A stretch of 38,857 bases of DNA from Planctomycetia bacterium (lineage in GTDB: Bacteria; Planctomycetota; Planctomycetia; Gemmatales; Gemmataceae). How positions within the stretch are numbered: the stretch's first letter is position 1; each line of letters opens with the position of its first letter. Both the position numbers and the translations under genes were made by a program. The DNA is taken from assembly GCA_005808665.1 (NCBI GenBank), contig SYLG01000016.1:1-38857 (forward strand), in the 5' to 3' direction. Shown piece after piece: positions 1 through 10,017 of the stretch. The notes under the pieces are model-generated. The model was not told where the DNA came from, did not search any database, and was given only the letters and a program-made list of their open reading frames with translations.

Positions 1-194
1 AAATCGTCCATGGCTGACAAATCCTTTTGTCTGGATGCGAAGTTAGGCAACCCAGGCAAGAATCATGACAGCTGGCATTACGAAAGGAAAGACCGAAAAC
101 AGCGTTTTCCCCCGGGAAAATCAACCGGCCGGGAATTGCTGCAGTTCCAGCCACATTTCTCGTTGACAACCTCCTCAATGCCGGGATCGGTTCC

Positions 195-3100
195 TTGCGT
201 CAGGCAATACTAGATGCAAACACCTTGACTGGGGCGGATTCGATCCTCTTTTCCGTTTCGGGAACCATCAACCTGTTGAGTGCCCTTCCTGCGATCGTTG
301 ATACCGTGGAAATCAACGCTCTTTCGACGCAAAGTCCACCGACCCCAACGGTTGGCATCCAGGCATCCGGTTTTGCGGGTCTGGTTTTTGATCCTGGTTC
401 TACCCATTCCCGCCTTGCCGGGTTGTCGGTGGCAGGAGCCAGTGGAGATGGCATTACCCTGAATGATTCCAATATTAAAATCCAGAATTGCTACATTGGC
501 CTTGGCCTTGACGGCACCACCGTCCTTGGCAACGGGGCCGATGGAATCCGGATCAATGCCAATACGAGGGAAAACCTGATCGGTAGGGTAGATCCAGTCG
601 AGGGGATAGACTATTACACGCCCTCCAACCCGGTTTCCTTTTGGCAGGGGATCCGTGGATCGGATACACCGGGAGCCTATCTCCTTTCGGGAACCTTGGG
701 CGACAATGGCATGCTTTTTGAGGGAACGATCGACGGTGTAGGTACCTACACTACCATCAATTATCCTGGGGCGGCCACCACAAGCATCTATGGACCGAAC
801 CAGCTTGCCAATGGAGAAGTACAACTGGTTGGTTGCTACAAGAATCCGAACGCCTCCTCAGAATCTGTGGTGGTCAATGGTTTCCTTTATCATGGACCAA
901 AGGACGGAACCGGTGTCTTTACCACCGTGAATTATCCAGATAGCGCTTTCAATTTCATCCACAGCACCATGGGTGGACTTGCCGTGGGCAATGGCACCTT
1001 TGGTAGCCAGAATGGGCTACCAGTAGGTGCGGGAAAGGCGTTTCTTTATGATATTGGGACCAAGTCGTTCACTGATATTGTGTTTCCCGATTCCATTAGC
1101 AACACAGCCTATGGAATCTGGCACAACGGGAGAACCAGCTATACCATTGTTGGGGGATTCAGTTCCAATCCGGTGAACAATTTATTGGATCCCAATACTC
1201 CCATTGGTCAGGCATTTATGGTGGACTATGACTCGTTGACCAAGCAGTTTTCCCATTGGACGGAATTCAATTACCGGAACGATGGGTTACAGGTCGATAT
1301 TGTCACCCATTTTGAAGGAATCAGCGGTGTTGAAAATGGACTTTACACCCTAAATGCAAATTCGGCACAGATCAATTCGGCAGAATTTTCCAATCAGGGG
1401 TCATTTGTTACGGTGAGGCGTAATCCCGGTGGCGAGTTTTCCAATGCCACTTGGGTCGACCTTGATTTTACCCCCCCTGTCGAGGGCCAAAACATTACCA
1501 GTTCCAACTCGGTTTATGGCAACCAGGTCGTCGGCCAGGTCTTTTCAGAAGAGGGCAGCTTTCCGTTCCAGGCCACAATTACCAGTACTTTTCAACTTTC
1601 CAATGTCATCAGTGGCAATGCAGGAAATGGCATTGGCATTTATGGAGCCAATGACAACCATATTGCCATGAATTACATCGGCACCGATGTGACTGGCAAT
1701 ATAGACCTGGGCAATGGTCAAAATGGCATTTTGATTACCGATGCGGCCCCGAGAAATGTTATTGGTGGTCAGGCGACCGGTGGCAACGACCCTACCGGGG
1801 ATGTATTTTATCGGCCACCCATGGGCAACCTGATTTCAGGTAATGAAGCCAATGGTGTGCTTATCAACGACCTGTCCACTCTTAATTTTTTGAGCGGCAA
1901 CTTCATCGGGACGACCAGTTCCGGAAATGAGGCCCTTGGCAATGGGCTAGATGGTATTGCGATTGAAAACGCCGACCGAAATGAAATCATTGGTTGCACA
2001 CTCAACCAGAATCCCTTTGTTTTTTACAATGTTTCCAGTGGAAACGGGGGCAATGGCATTCGGATCAAGGATTCGGACGACATCATCGTTCATGCCAACT
2101 TTCTTGGGGCAGGGGCCAACAATGCGACGATGGTGCCCAACGCCCTGAATGGAATCCTTGTCGAAGGAAATTCACAAAATACCCAAGTGGGCGGGGTAAT
2201 TCCCTTGGGCAATGTCTGCGCTGGCAATGTGGGAAATGGCATCGAAGTCAAAGACCAGGTAAGCGGGTTTGTCTCATTCAATACTTTTGCCGGGCTTTTT
2301 GCCTTTGGTATCGCGGCACCAAACGGGGCGGATGGGATATTGGTAACCTCCACCGGGGGAAATAATACCCTTCGCACCAATGTCGCCTCGGGTAACCTTG
2401 GCAACGGCATCCACATTTCTGGCGAAGCTCAAGGGGTTTTGGTCGATCCCAACATGGTTGGCCTCAACACCGATGGATCAAGTCCAATGCCCAATGGGCG
2501 TAACGGAATTTTGATAGATGGCAACGCCCACCATAACACTATTGGGGGCACCTATCAATCGGTGATTTCCCAAAACACATTTTCTGGAAACACCGAAGCA
2601 GGAATTTCTTTTCAGGGTACTGCGCACAGTAATATCGTTTACAACGCTGTAGTTGGCCTAAGCGATACCAAAACCTCCCTTCTGGGTAACACTCTTGGCG
2701 GAATCATCCTCGGGCCCGGAACTTATGAAAATGTCATTGGTTCGACAGCCGATCAACCTCCCAATTACATTGGCGGCAATGGCGGGGAAGGGATTCTCAT
2801 TGATGGGTCCAATAACAACCTGATTAGAAATACCATTTTGGGAATTACGGATAGGCTTCCCTTCGCACCCAATGAAGGCAACGGAATTCTGGTCCGAAAT
2901 GGCAACCAAAACCAGATTGGGGATAATGGTTCGCCCAACACTATTGCTTTTCAGCGGCAAAATGGGATTGAATTTGAATCGGGTTCCCAAAACAGGATCC
3001 TGGGCAATTCGATCTATGGCAATACTGAATTGGGAATATCGCTACTTCCCGGTGCCAACAATGATCAGGTTGCTCCCTTCCTTTCTGCGGCCCACGCCCC

Positions 3101-4334
3101 CAATCCAACTACCTTAACGATCGAGGGGGGGATCCATGCGGATCCCAATTCGGTTTACCTGATCCAGATTTATGGTAATCCGCATTATCCAGCATCATTT
3201 GAAGGTAAAAACCCCCTTGGTACCTTGTTAACCACCACGGATTCTACCGGGACCGGGCTTTTCACCTATAACAAGATCCGACAACCCGGAGAGGGTTTGG
3301 TTTATACCGCCATTGCTTCGGACAGGACAGGAAATACTTCGGAGTTTTCCAACCCCATTATCCTTGCGGAAAGCAAGATTTACGCAGTAGGAGCGGGCCC
3401 GGGAGGGGCTCCAGTGATCAATATTTATAACGCATTGACCAACAAGTTTGTTCGGAACTTTTTGGCTTATGATGCGGGTTTCACGGGTGGGGTAAGGGTA
3501 ACGCTGGGCGATCTGACGGGGGATGAGATTCCGGAAATCATTGCAACCCCAGGGGCGGGTGGTGGGCCAAATGTGCGTGTGTTTGATAGCATTACCGGCC
3601 GGAGGTTACCAGGCCCCCTGGGTAGTTTCATGGCTTTTTCCGAAGGATTTACTGGAGGCGTGTTTGCGGCTGTTGGTGATTTGAACGAGGATGGTCAAAC
3701 TGAAATTATTTGCGGAGCAGGCGCAGGCGGTGGTCCCAATGTGCGCGTGTTTAGTGGAACCAACGCTTCGTTAATCAAAAGCTTTTACGCATTTGATTCC
3801 AGATTCACCGGGGGGGTATCCGTTGCTGGCCTGGATGTAGGGGGGGGTGACTCCATGGATATTATTTGCGGGGCCGGTGAGGGAGGCGGGCCCAATGTCA
3901 GGATTTTTGACGGGTATACCAACGCCCTTATCAGTAGCTTTTTCGCTTTTGATCCGGAATTTTCAGGAGGGGTGTTTGTTGCCGCCGGTGATGTGGATGG
4001 AAATGGGTTTGCCGATGTGATTGTTGGCGCTGGTACGGGTGGTCCACCTGAGGTGGTTGTCTTCAACGGTGGAAATTTTGGCTTCACAAAAATAGGTTCC
4101 TTCAATGCGTATGATCCAGGGTTCAAAGGGGGTGTAAGGGTTGGTGCCGTTTCTTCGGGTTCTGGTGAGGAGGTAAACATTTTGACCGGACCAGGGCCGG
4201 GGGGTGGCCCGGAGGTTCGGATTTTTGAGGGTGCCACATTCAAGAATCTTGATGATTTTTTTGCCTTTGACCAGGGCTTTTTGGGTGGCGTTTTTGTAGG
4301 CGGTTTTGAACCATTTAGGCAACACATTAGGTAA
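195..4334 (+). CDS. Secreted parallel beta-helix protein with C-terminal FG-GAP-like repeats; 5' end uncertain
   Basis: This is a large extracellular repeat protein; its biological role is unknown and no enzyme motif is visible. The N-terminus carries the 'GSLRQAILDAN' motif that opens many planctomycete surface proteins. Residues ~60-130 and ~465-1000 are right-handed parallel beta-helix rungs of the type 'GNGxxGIxIxxxxxNxIxxN'. Residues ~135-460 are a non-helix insert with 'TTINYPGA'/'TTVNYPDS' repeats. Residues ~1061-1379 hold about six FG-GAP-like repeats. The listed start is a TTG inside the GSLRQAI motif. The same frame is open from 69 and encodes the convincing upstream stretch VPATFLVDNLLNAGIGS, but it contains no ATG, GTG or TTG and is closed by TGA at 66-68. 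The true start is therefore either a rare codon (CTG at 72) or hidden by an indel. The gene ends just before a strong terminator. The coding frame is certain; the start is not. Confidence 0.85.
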   Translation: MRQAILDANTLTGADSILFSVSGTINLLSALPAIVDTVEINALSTQSPPTPTVGIQASGFAGLVFDPGSTHSRLAGLSVAGASGDGITLNDSNIKIQNCYIGLGLDGTTVLGNGADGIRINANTRENLIGRVDPVEGIDYYTPSNPVSFWQGIRGSDTPGAYLLSGTLGDNGMLFEGTIDGVGTYTTINYPGAATTSIYGPNQLANGEVQLVGCYKNPNASSESVVVNGFLYHGPKDGTGVFTTVNYPDSAFNFIHSTMGGLAVGNGTFGSQNGLPVGAGKAFLYDIGTKSFTDIVFPDSISNTAYGIWHNGRTSYTIVGGFSSNPVNNLLDPNTPIGQAFMVDYDSLTKQFSHWTEFNYRNDGLQVDIVTHFEGISGVENGLYTLNANSAQINSAEFSNQGSFVTVRRNPGGEFSNATWVDLDFTPPVEGQNITSSNSVYGNQVVGQVFSEEGSFPFQATITSTFQLSNVISGNAGNGIGIYGANDNHIAMNYIGTDVTGNIDLGNGQNGILITDAAPRNVIGGQATGGNDPTGDVFYRPPMGNLISGNEANGVLINDLSTLNFLSGNFIGTTSSGNEALGNGLDGIAIENADRNEIIGCTLNQNPFVFYNVSSGNGGNGIRIKDSDDIIVHANFLGAGANNATMVPNALNGILVEGNSQNTQVGGVIPLGNVCAGNVGNGIEVKDQVSGFVSFNTFAGLFAFGIAAPNGADGILVTSTGGNNTLRTNVASGNLGNGIHISGEAQGVLVDPNMVGLNTDGSSPMPNGRNGILIDGNAHHNTIGGTYQSVISQNTFSGNTEAGISFQGTAHSNIVYNAVVGLSDTKTSLLGNTLGGIILGPGTYENVIGSTADQPPNYIGGNGGEGILIDGSNNNLIRNTILGITDRLPFAPNEGNGILVRNGNQNQIGDNGSPNTIAFQRQNGIEFESGSQNRILGNSIYGNTELGISLLPGANNDQVAPFLSAAHAPNPTTLTIEGGIHADPNSVYLIQIYGNPHYPASFEGKNPLGTLLTTTDSTGTGLFTYNKIRQPGEGLVYTAIASDRTGNTSEFSNPIILAESKIYAVGAGPGGAPVINIYNALTNKFVRNFLAYDAGFTGGVRVTLGDLTGDEIPEIIATPGAGGGPNVRVFDSITGRRLPGPLGSFMAFSEGFTGGVFAAVGDLNEDGQTEIICGAGAGGGPNVRVFSGTNASLIKSFYAFDSRFTGGVSVAGLDVGGGDSMDIICGAGEGGGPNVRIFDGYTNALISSFFAFDPEFSGGVFVAAGDVDGNGFADVIVGAGTGGPPEVVVFNGGNFGFTKIGSFNAYDPGFKGGVRVGAVSSGSGEEVNILTGPGPGGGPEVRIFEGATFKNLDDFFAFDQGFLGGVFVGGFEPFRQHIR
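3375..4334 (+). repeat. Six tandem FG-GAP-like repeats of ~52-56 residues inside the beta-helix protein
   Basis: Six in-frame units follow the pattern GAGxGGxPxVRVFD, then FxAFDxxFxGGVxV, then GDxxGDxxxDII. The units begin near residues 1061, 1119, 1175, 1227, 1279 and 1333, and the last is cut short by the stop codon. The Asp/Gly-rich 'GDLTGDEIPEI' and 'GDVDGNGFADVI' loops resemble calcium-binding FG-GAP/VCBS propeller blades. A C-terminal propeller-like module is inferred from this. Confidence 0.75.
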
Positions 4335-4360
4335 ATCAATGGTTTCTTTGTATTGCATGG

Positions 4361-4390
4361 AAAAACGGGGGAATCATCCCCCGTTTTTTT
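4361..4390 (+). terminator. Rho-independent terminator after the beta-helix gene
   Basis: A perfect hairpin has arms AAAACGGGGG (4362-4371) and CCCCCGTTTT (4378-4387), a 6-nt loop and a T-tract running to 4390. It sits 27 bp after the beta-helix stop codon and before the next start at 4504, so it separates the two transcription units. Confidence 0.85.
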
Positions 4391-4503
4391 GTCAATCGAT
4401 AACAAATCGAAGCCGCCATTCCAATCCTTGGTGGGACCACTTCTTGGCAGCAATAGGATATTATCAATTCCCAATATTGCCGCCGGTTCCTGGAGTCCAA
4501 CCC

Positions 4504-7500
4504 ATGTCGTTATCCCTTGCCACACTACTGGTTAGTCTTTCCCTTTTCGGACAAAGTGAAGTTGCACAGTCGGTGGGCCTGGCAAAGATCGACATTACCC
4601 CCGCCTTTCCTGTCCGCCTGTCAGGTTTTGGTTTTCGGCGGAGCGAATCCGAAGGGGTCAACCAGCGGATTTGGGCCAAGGCAATGGCCATTGGGGACAA
4701 AGACCCAGCCATTATCATTACGGTGGATAACCTTGGGGTAAGTGCCTCGCTGCATTCGTTTTTACAAAAGAGATTGGACCTTTCCCCTGGCCGGTTGGTG
4801 ATTGCCGCCTCGCACACGCATACGGCGCCCATGCTTTCGGGTGTTTGTCCAACCCTTTTTGGAGAACCGATCCCAGCGGATCATCAGGTTCACATTCAAC
4901 AATACACCGATCTCTTTTTGGTACAATTGGAAAAGTTGGCCCGAGCAGCCCTTTCCGACCGAAAAAAGGCGATCCTTCAGTGGGGTATCGGAACCTCTTT
5001 TCTGGCCAAAAACCGGCGCAATCCGGATGGTCCGGTCGATCACGACCTGCCCGTAATGGCGATAAAGTCACCGGATGGAAAGATACGCGGGGTTTGGGCC
5101 AATTATGCCTGCCATGCGGTGACCCTATCGCACAACAAAATCGGGGGTGACTGGCCGGGATTTGCTCAACAAGCGATTGAGGACTCTCATCCCGGAATCA
5201 TTGCCCTTTTTTCCATCGGATGTGGTGCCGATAGCAACCCGGTTTCGGGGGTGGTTGGGGACAAGGTGGATTTGGCAAGTCGCCAAGGATTGGCAATGGC
5301 CCAATCGGTGGAGGCTGTCCTTCAGGCACCAATGAAACCAATAAATGGCTCTCTTTCAACCAACCAAAAGACCATCGATCTGGCCCTTGGGGATCATCCA
5401 TCGCGAGCGAGGTGGATAGAACTAGCCAAGAAAACCGATGCCATCGGCCATCATGCCCGGGTGAATATTTCACGGTTGGACAAGGGCGAACCCCTTCCCC
5501 GGTCGGTCCCTTATGGCATTACTACCTGGACCTTTGGGGATAGTCTTTCGATGGTGTTTTTGCCGGGTGAAGTTGTCGTTGACTATTCCCATCGCCTTAA
5601 GAGGGAATTGGACAAATCCAAATTGTGGGTTACCGCCTATGCCAACGATTCTCCCTGTTACATTCCCTCGGAACGCATCCTCCGCGAAGGGGGATATGAG
5701 GGGGGTGGGGCCATGGTCTATTACGATCTACCCGTCCCCTTTCGTGCTGGTCTTGAGGATAAAATCCTTGCGGAGGTTAGGGCCCAACTCCCAAAGCTGA
5801 TCGTCTCAGAACCGCCGGTTTCCGGGGCCATTTCCCCCTTGGAAAGCTTGGCAAAAATACAAGTTCGCCCGGGAATGAAAGCCGAAATTGTTGCTGCGGA
5901 ACCGATGGTTCAAAGCCCCGTGGCGATCGATTTTGGTCACGATGGTTCTCTTTGGGTAGCCGAAATGTTCGACTATCCCATGGGTCCCAAGGGAAATTAT
6001 GAACCGGCGGGCCGGGTCCGTCTGCTGGATCAAATGAATGAACGAGGTATCCCCAAACGGTCCCGGGTGTTTCTGGATGGAATCCCCTTTCCCACCGGGA
6101 TTACGGTATGGCGAAAAGGGGTTTTGATCTGTGCCGCACCGGACATCCTTTATGCCGAGGACACCGACGGTGATGGCAAGGCGGACATTGTCGAAAAGAG
6201 ATTCAGTAACTTTAACACGGGCAATTTTCACGCCCGGGTCAATAGCCTTGTTCCAGGACTGGACGGGTGGATCCATGGGTCGTGTGGGCTTTTGGGGGGG
6301 CAGATTTTAAGCCACAAGACAGGAAAAATCCTTGCCTTGGGTGGTCGGGACTTTCGCATAAAACCGGACACGGGGGAGATGGAACCCGCCACGGGCCAAA
6401 CCCAACAGGGACGCATTCGGAATGACTTTGGACAATGGTTTGGGTGTGATAATACCACATTAGCAACGCATTTGGTGGTTGCCGATGAAGCTCTCAGGCG
6501 CAATCCGTTTGCAGTGTATCCAAGTGTGGTCGCCCGAATTGCCACCAGCCCCTCGGTTACCCGTTTACATCCGGTTGGTCCGGTGCAGATGTTTCAACTG
6601 TCCGGGGCACCAAATTCCGCCACGGCTGCTACAGGCATAGGCGTATACCGTGACAACTTATTGGGTCAAAGCCTTCGCGGTGACCTGTTTACTTGTGAAT
6701 CGGTCAACCTCCTGGTCCACCGGATGAAGCTTGTTCCCAAAGGCAGCACCTTTGAGGCGATTATCCCACCCGGCGAGGAAAAGGCTGAGTTTATCGCCTC
6801 AGGCGACCCGTGGTTTCGGCCTGTCCAAATGCGGACCGGGCCCGATGGTGCGATCTGGATTGTGGATATGCACAGGGCCGTGATTGAACATCCTCGTTGG
6901 ATTCCCCAAGTGGAGTTGGACCGGGTGGATACCCGTGCCGGGGCGGAAATGGGCCGCATTCTGAGAATCGTCCCTACGGATAAACCGCTTCGCACTATCC
7001 CTAAATTGCCCCAACTTGATCCAGGGGATTTGGCCCAAGCGATGGATACCCCAAACGGTACGCTTCGTGACATGGTGATGCAAGAGATTCTCTTTCGCCC
7101 TGTGAGGGTGCGTGCCTTGGTTGCCTCCCATCTCAAAACCCTTGATTTTAAAGATCCGGCGGTTCGTATCCAGGCATTGGCAACATTGGAAGTGCTCGAC
7201 TCGAATGCCGTTACTTCTCGTCTTTCCAAATCCCTCCAGGATCATGATCCGGGGGTCCAAGCCATGGCCCTTCGCCTTGCCGGTCCCCGAATGAACGACC
7301 CGAAAACCCTTTCTCTTGTTGTGGATTTATCCACCAACCCGGATCCAAGGGTAAGGCTGGAAGCGGCCATCGCTTTGGGAAATAGCGATACCCCCCAAGC
7401 CGTCGAGGCCCTTCGCAAGCTATGGAACCTTGCCGAGGGAGACCCGTATTTGGTTGCTGCCATTCAAAGCAGTATCCGGCCAACAACCGTTGGGGCATTG

Positions 7501-9873
7501 ATTCGGTCCTTTATCCAATCCTCAAATCCCCCTGGTGGATCGCTTAGCTCTCTTTTCGCCATGGCATCTGCCCAAAAGAACTTTTCTGTTTTGGAGGAAT
7601 CGCTTCTTTTGTATTTGGAAGAGGACCCGGCAAAGGGAAAAATGGCAAGCGTTGGCCTCCTTCTTGGATTTGGGGTGGCCCCACAACAAAAAGCAGGTGT
7701 CGAACGGCTTGAAATCTGGAAACAACTCGCCCGCGCAATAGTGGCGGACCCGTTGAAACCCTTAGACCAAAGGGTTGCGGCGATTGGCCTTTTGGGATAT
7801 AGCGGCAAGGATGATCCATTATTGGCCGGACTATTAAACCCTCAACACCCCCCCCAAATTCAAATCGCCGCCATGGATCGGTTGGAGAAAATGCCTACCG
7901 CCACCGTAACCCTGATGAAGGCACTTGTTGGGTTGTCACCGTCCTTTCGTAATGCTGCCTTGGAAAGGATTCTAGGCCGACAGGGAGGTGACCTGGCCCT
8001 TGTAAAGGCACTGGAGCAAAAAGTTATTTCCCAATCGATTTTGGATGCCGGGATGAGGCAAAGGCTCCTGATGACCAGGGACGATGGTTTACGCAAACGG
8101 GCCCAGGCCGTTTTGGAAACCTCTTTGGAGGGTGGGCGTGGGTTGGTTATTGCCCAATATCCCAAAATATCCACCAAGGGAGATCCCATAAAGGGCAGGG
8201 AACATTTCAAAAAGGAATGTGCCGGTTGTCACCGGTTGGACGGCATGGGATTTGAGGTAGGACCGGACCTTGCCATGGTTACCGGCAAGGGCTACGATTG
8301 GCTCATCCAGGAAATCCTGGATCCAAGCCGGAACATGGATGGCCGGTATGCCCAAATCGTAATCGCCACCAAAAAGGGACAAATCCTTTCAGGGTTGGTG
8401 GCTTCGGAAAACGCCTCGAGCATTTCACTGAAAATGCAGGAGGGGAGAATGCAAAGCATCTTGCGTTCCGAGATCGAGGAAATGGCAACCTATGGAAAAT
8501 CCCTTATGCCAGAGGGACTGGAAAAACACCTGAACCCTGCCGCAATGATGGACCTGATTGCCTATCTCCAAACCCAAATCACCCCTCCCAAGGTGTTTGT
8601 TGGAAACTCCCCCCAAGCGGTTTCAATCGGGCCCAAACATACAAACTTAAAAGCAAAAAATGCTGCCATTTATGGAGGGGATATCGCCTTTGAAACCGAA
8701 TTCGAAAACATCGGTATGTGGCATGGGCTCCAGGATCATATTTCATGGACCGTCCTTGGCAGCAAACCAACCCAATGGGATGTGTGGCTGGATTTCAGTT
8801 GCGATGATGCATCGGCCGGAAACACATTGATCATGGAAACCGCTTCAGGTTCCTTGCGTATCAAGGTCGAACCAACCGGTTCATGGGCCCGCTATCGACT
8901 CATGTTTGGCGGTACCATCACCCTTGGGGCCGGTGAAGACCGCATTGTAGTCCGCCCGGCCGGACCTCTTCGCAGCGCTTTGATTGACCTAAAGGGCATT
9001 CACCTGGTGGTTCCTGGTGGGGTTCCCGTGGGAAGCACCATCGAGGGAACCAATGCGGATCCCGGTCATACCGCTGGAATTGCCAGGATCCTCCTTGATC
9101 CCAAGGAGAGTGAAGAGCGCAAACAGCGCCTTATCGAGAGAAACCTTCCTATGGCAGCCGCCCTTATTTCGGCACTAACCGAAGACCGTTCCATGAATGA
9201 GGAAGAGGAATATCGAAGAATTCCAACAATTTGGCGAATCGCCATTCATGCCGCAAAATCCACCAACAAAGCCGTGATTGCTGAAATTCTTGCAGTATCC
9301 TTGCCTAAAAACAACCAACCCTTGCGCGATTGGCAGGCGGTTGTTGTCGGAGGAGGGATCATCAATGGCCTTACCCTTGCCAACCAATGGCCCATCCCCT
9401 GGCTCGAAGCTCTACTTGTCCCTAACCCGGACCTGCAGCGTCGTTATCAAAGGGCTTTGGAATTGGCAGCAACCATGACGGATAATGTTAGGATCAAAAC
9501 CGGCACCAGGTATGATGCCCTTCGGATGATTGCCATGGACGGATTTAACAAAAGGGGGGCCCAATTGCAAAAATACCTTGCACCGGGGACCGATGATGAA
9601 TTGGTAATGGGGGCTATCAGTGGCCTTTCGGATATTCCCGGGGAAATGGTGGCGGGCATTATGGTCAATGTCCTGCCACGACTTAACCAGGAGAATCGCA
9701 ATTTGGCTATCGGAGGTTTGGTTCGTAATGTTCAAAGAGCCTTAGTGTTGCTTGATGCCCTGGAAACGGGAAAGGCCAAGGTGGATTGGGTCAAAGGCCC
9801 CCATGCCAAAATCCTAAGGGAACTTGGGGATCCATCCCTTCGGGAACGAACGGAAAAACTCCTTGGAAAATGA
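4504..9873 (+). CDS. Ceramidase-like / PVC-type membrane-bound dehydrogenase / cytochrome c fusion protein
   Basis: This is a very large secreted multidomain protein (1789 aa). ATG 4504 is chosen because a signal peptide (MSLSLATLLVSLSLFG) follows and GGAG lies 8 nt upstream; the frame is open further upstream but that stretch is not protein-like. Residues ~20-440 resemble the N-terminal domain of neutral/alkaline non-lysosomal ceramidases, with metal-site-like HTHTAP (His104), NYACHAV, GDWPG and GCGADSNP. Residues ~446-840 match the planctomycete/verrucomicrobial membrane-bound dehydrogenase domain, ending in 'GPDGAIWIVDMHRAVIEHP'. Residues ~840-1215 are HEAT-like. CAGCH at 1239-1243 (8218-8232) is a c-type haem site. 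Residues ~1386-1505 look like a carbohydrate-binding beta-sandwich, and the rest is helical. It is probably periplasmic or surface-bound; the substrate is unknown. Domain calls follow family patterns and were not searched. Confidence 0.85.
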   Translation: MSLSLATLLVSLSLFGQSEVAQSVGLAKIDITPAFPVRLSGFGFRRSESEGVNQRIWAKAMAIGDKDPAIIITVDNLGVSASLHSFLQKRLDLSPGRLVIAASHTHTAPMLSGVCPTLFGEPIPADHQVHIQQYTDLFLVQLEKLARAALSDRKKAILQWGIGTSFLAKNRRNPDGPVDHDLPVMAIKSPDGKIRGVWANYACHAVTLSHNKIGGDWPGFAQQAIEDSHPGIIALFSIGCGADSNPVSGVVGDKVDLASRQGLAMAQSVEAVLQAPMKPINGSLSTNQKTIDLALGDHPSRARWIELAKKTDAIGHHARVNISRLDKGEPLPRSVPYGITTWTFGDSLSMVFLPGEVVVDYSHRLKRELDKSKLWVTAYANDSPCYIPSERILREGGYEGGGAMVYYDLPVPFRAGLEDKILAEVRAQLPKLIVSEPPVSGAISPLESLAKIQVRPGMKAEIVAAEPMVQSPVAIDFGHDGSLWVAEMFDYPMGPKGNYEPAGRVRLLDQMNERGIPKRSRVFLDGIPFPTGITVWRKGVLICAAPDILYAEDTDGDGKADIVEKRFSNFNTGNFHARVNSLVPGLDGWIHGSCGLLGGQILSHKTGKILALGGRDFRIKPDTGEMEPATGQTQQGRIRNDFGQWFGCDNTTLATHLVVADEALRRNPFAVYPSVVARIATSPSVTRLHPVGPVQMFQLSGAPNSATAATGIGVYRDNLLGQSLRGDLFTCESVNLLVHRMKLVPKGSTFEAIIPPGEEKAEFIASGDPWFRPVQMRTGPDGAIWIVDMHRAVIEHPRWIPQVELDRVDTRAGAEMGRILRIVPTDKPLRTIPKLPQLDPGDLAQAMDTPNGTLRDMVMQEILFRPVRVRALVASHLKTLDFKDPAVRIQALATLEVLDSNAVTSRLSKSLQDHDPGVQAMALRLAGPRMNDPKTLSLVVDLSTNPDPRVRLEAAIALGNSDTPQAVEALRKLWNLAEGDPYLVAAIQSSIRPTTVGALIRSFIQSSNPPGGSLSSLFAMASAQKNFSVLEESLLLYLEEDPAKGKMASVGLLLGFGVAPQQKAGVERLEIWKQLARAIVADPLKPLDQRVAAIGLLGYSGKDDPLLAGLLNPQHPPQIQIAAMDRLEKMPTATVTLMKALVGLSPSFRNAALERILGRQGGDLALVKALEQKVISQSILDAGMRQRLLMTRDDGLRKRAQAVLETSLEGGRGLVIAQYPKISTKGDPIKGREHFKKECAGCHRLDGMGFEVGPDLAMVTGKGYDWLIQEILDPSRNMDGRYAQIVIATKKGQILSGLVASENASSISLKMQEGRMQSILRSEIEEMATYGKSLMPEGLEKHLNPAAMMDLIAYLQTQITPPKVFVGNSPQAVSIGPKHTNLKAKNAAIYGGDIAFETEFENIGMWHGLQDHISWTVLGSKPTQWDVWLDFSCDDASAGNTLIMETASGSLRIKVEPTGSWARYRLMFGGTITLGAGEDRIVVRPAGPLRSALIDLKGIHLVVPGGVPVGSTIEGTNADPGHTAGIARILLDPKESEERKQRLIERNLPMAAALISALTEDRSMNEEEEYRRIPTIWRIAIHAAKSTNKAVIAEILAVSLPKNNQPLRDWQAVVVGGGIINGLTLANQWPIPWLEALLVPNPDLQRRYQRALELAATMTDNVRIKTGTRYDALRMIAMDGFNKRGAQLQKYLAPGTDDELVMGAISGLSDIPGEMVAGIMVNVLPRLNQENRNLAIGGLVRNVQRALVLLDALETGKAKVDWVKGPHAKILRELGDPSLRERTEKLLGK

Positions 9874-10017
9874 AAATACCCCGTTTCATTGAGGCCTATT
9901 TCAAGGAGATATTCATCATGTCAATTACAAAAATGGGTTAATTGGAGCGAAACTTGGATTGCACCATTCTTTCAATAACATAATAGGCGTAGCAAGGTCC
10001 ACCTTTTTTAGGTTTTC

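Noticed and set aside
4306-4503. N-terminal extension of the ceramidase-like fusion across the terminator
   Set aside because: It would be translated through the terminator hairpin at 4361-4390, and it delays the obvious signal peptide beginning at 4504.
9874-10017. Possible sigma-70 promoter (CATAAT at 9979-9984) before the kinase
   Set aside because: No -35 element at acceptable spacing could be matched, so it is not listed as a feature.
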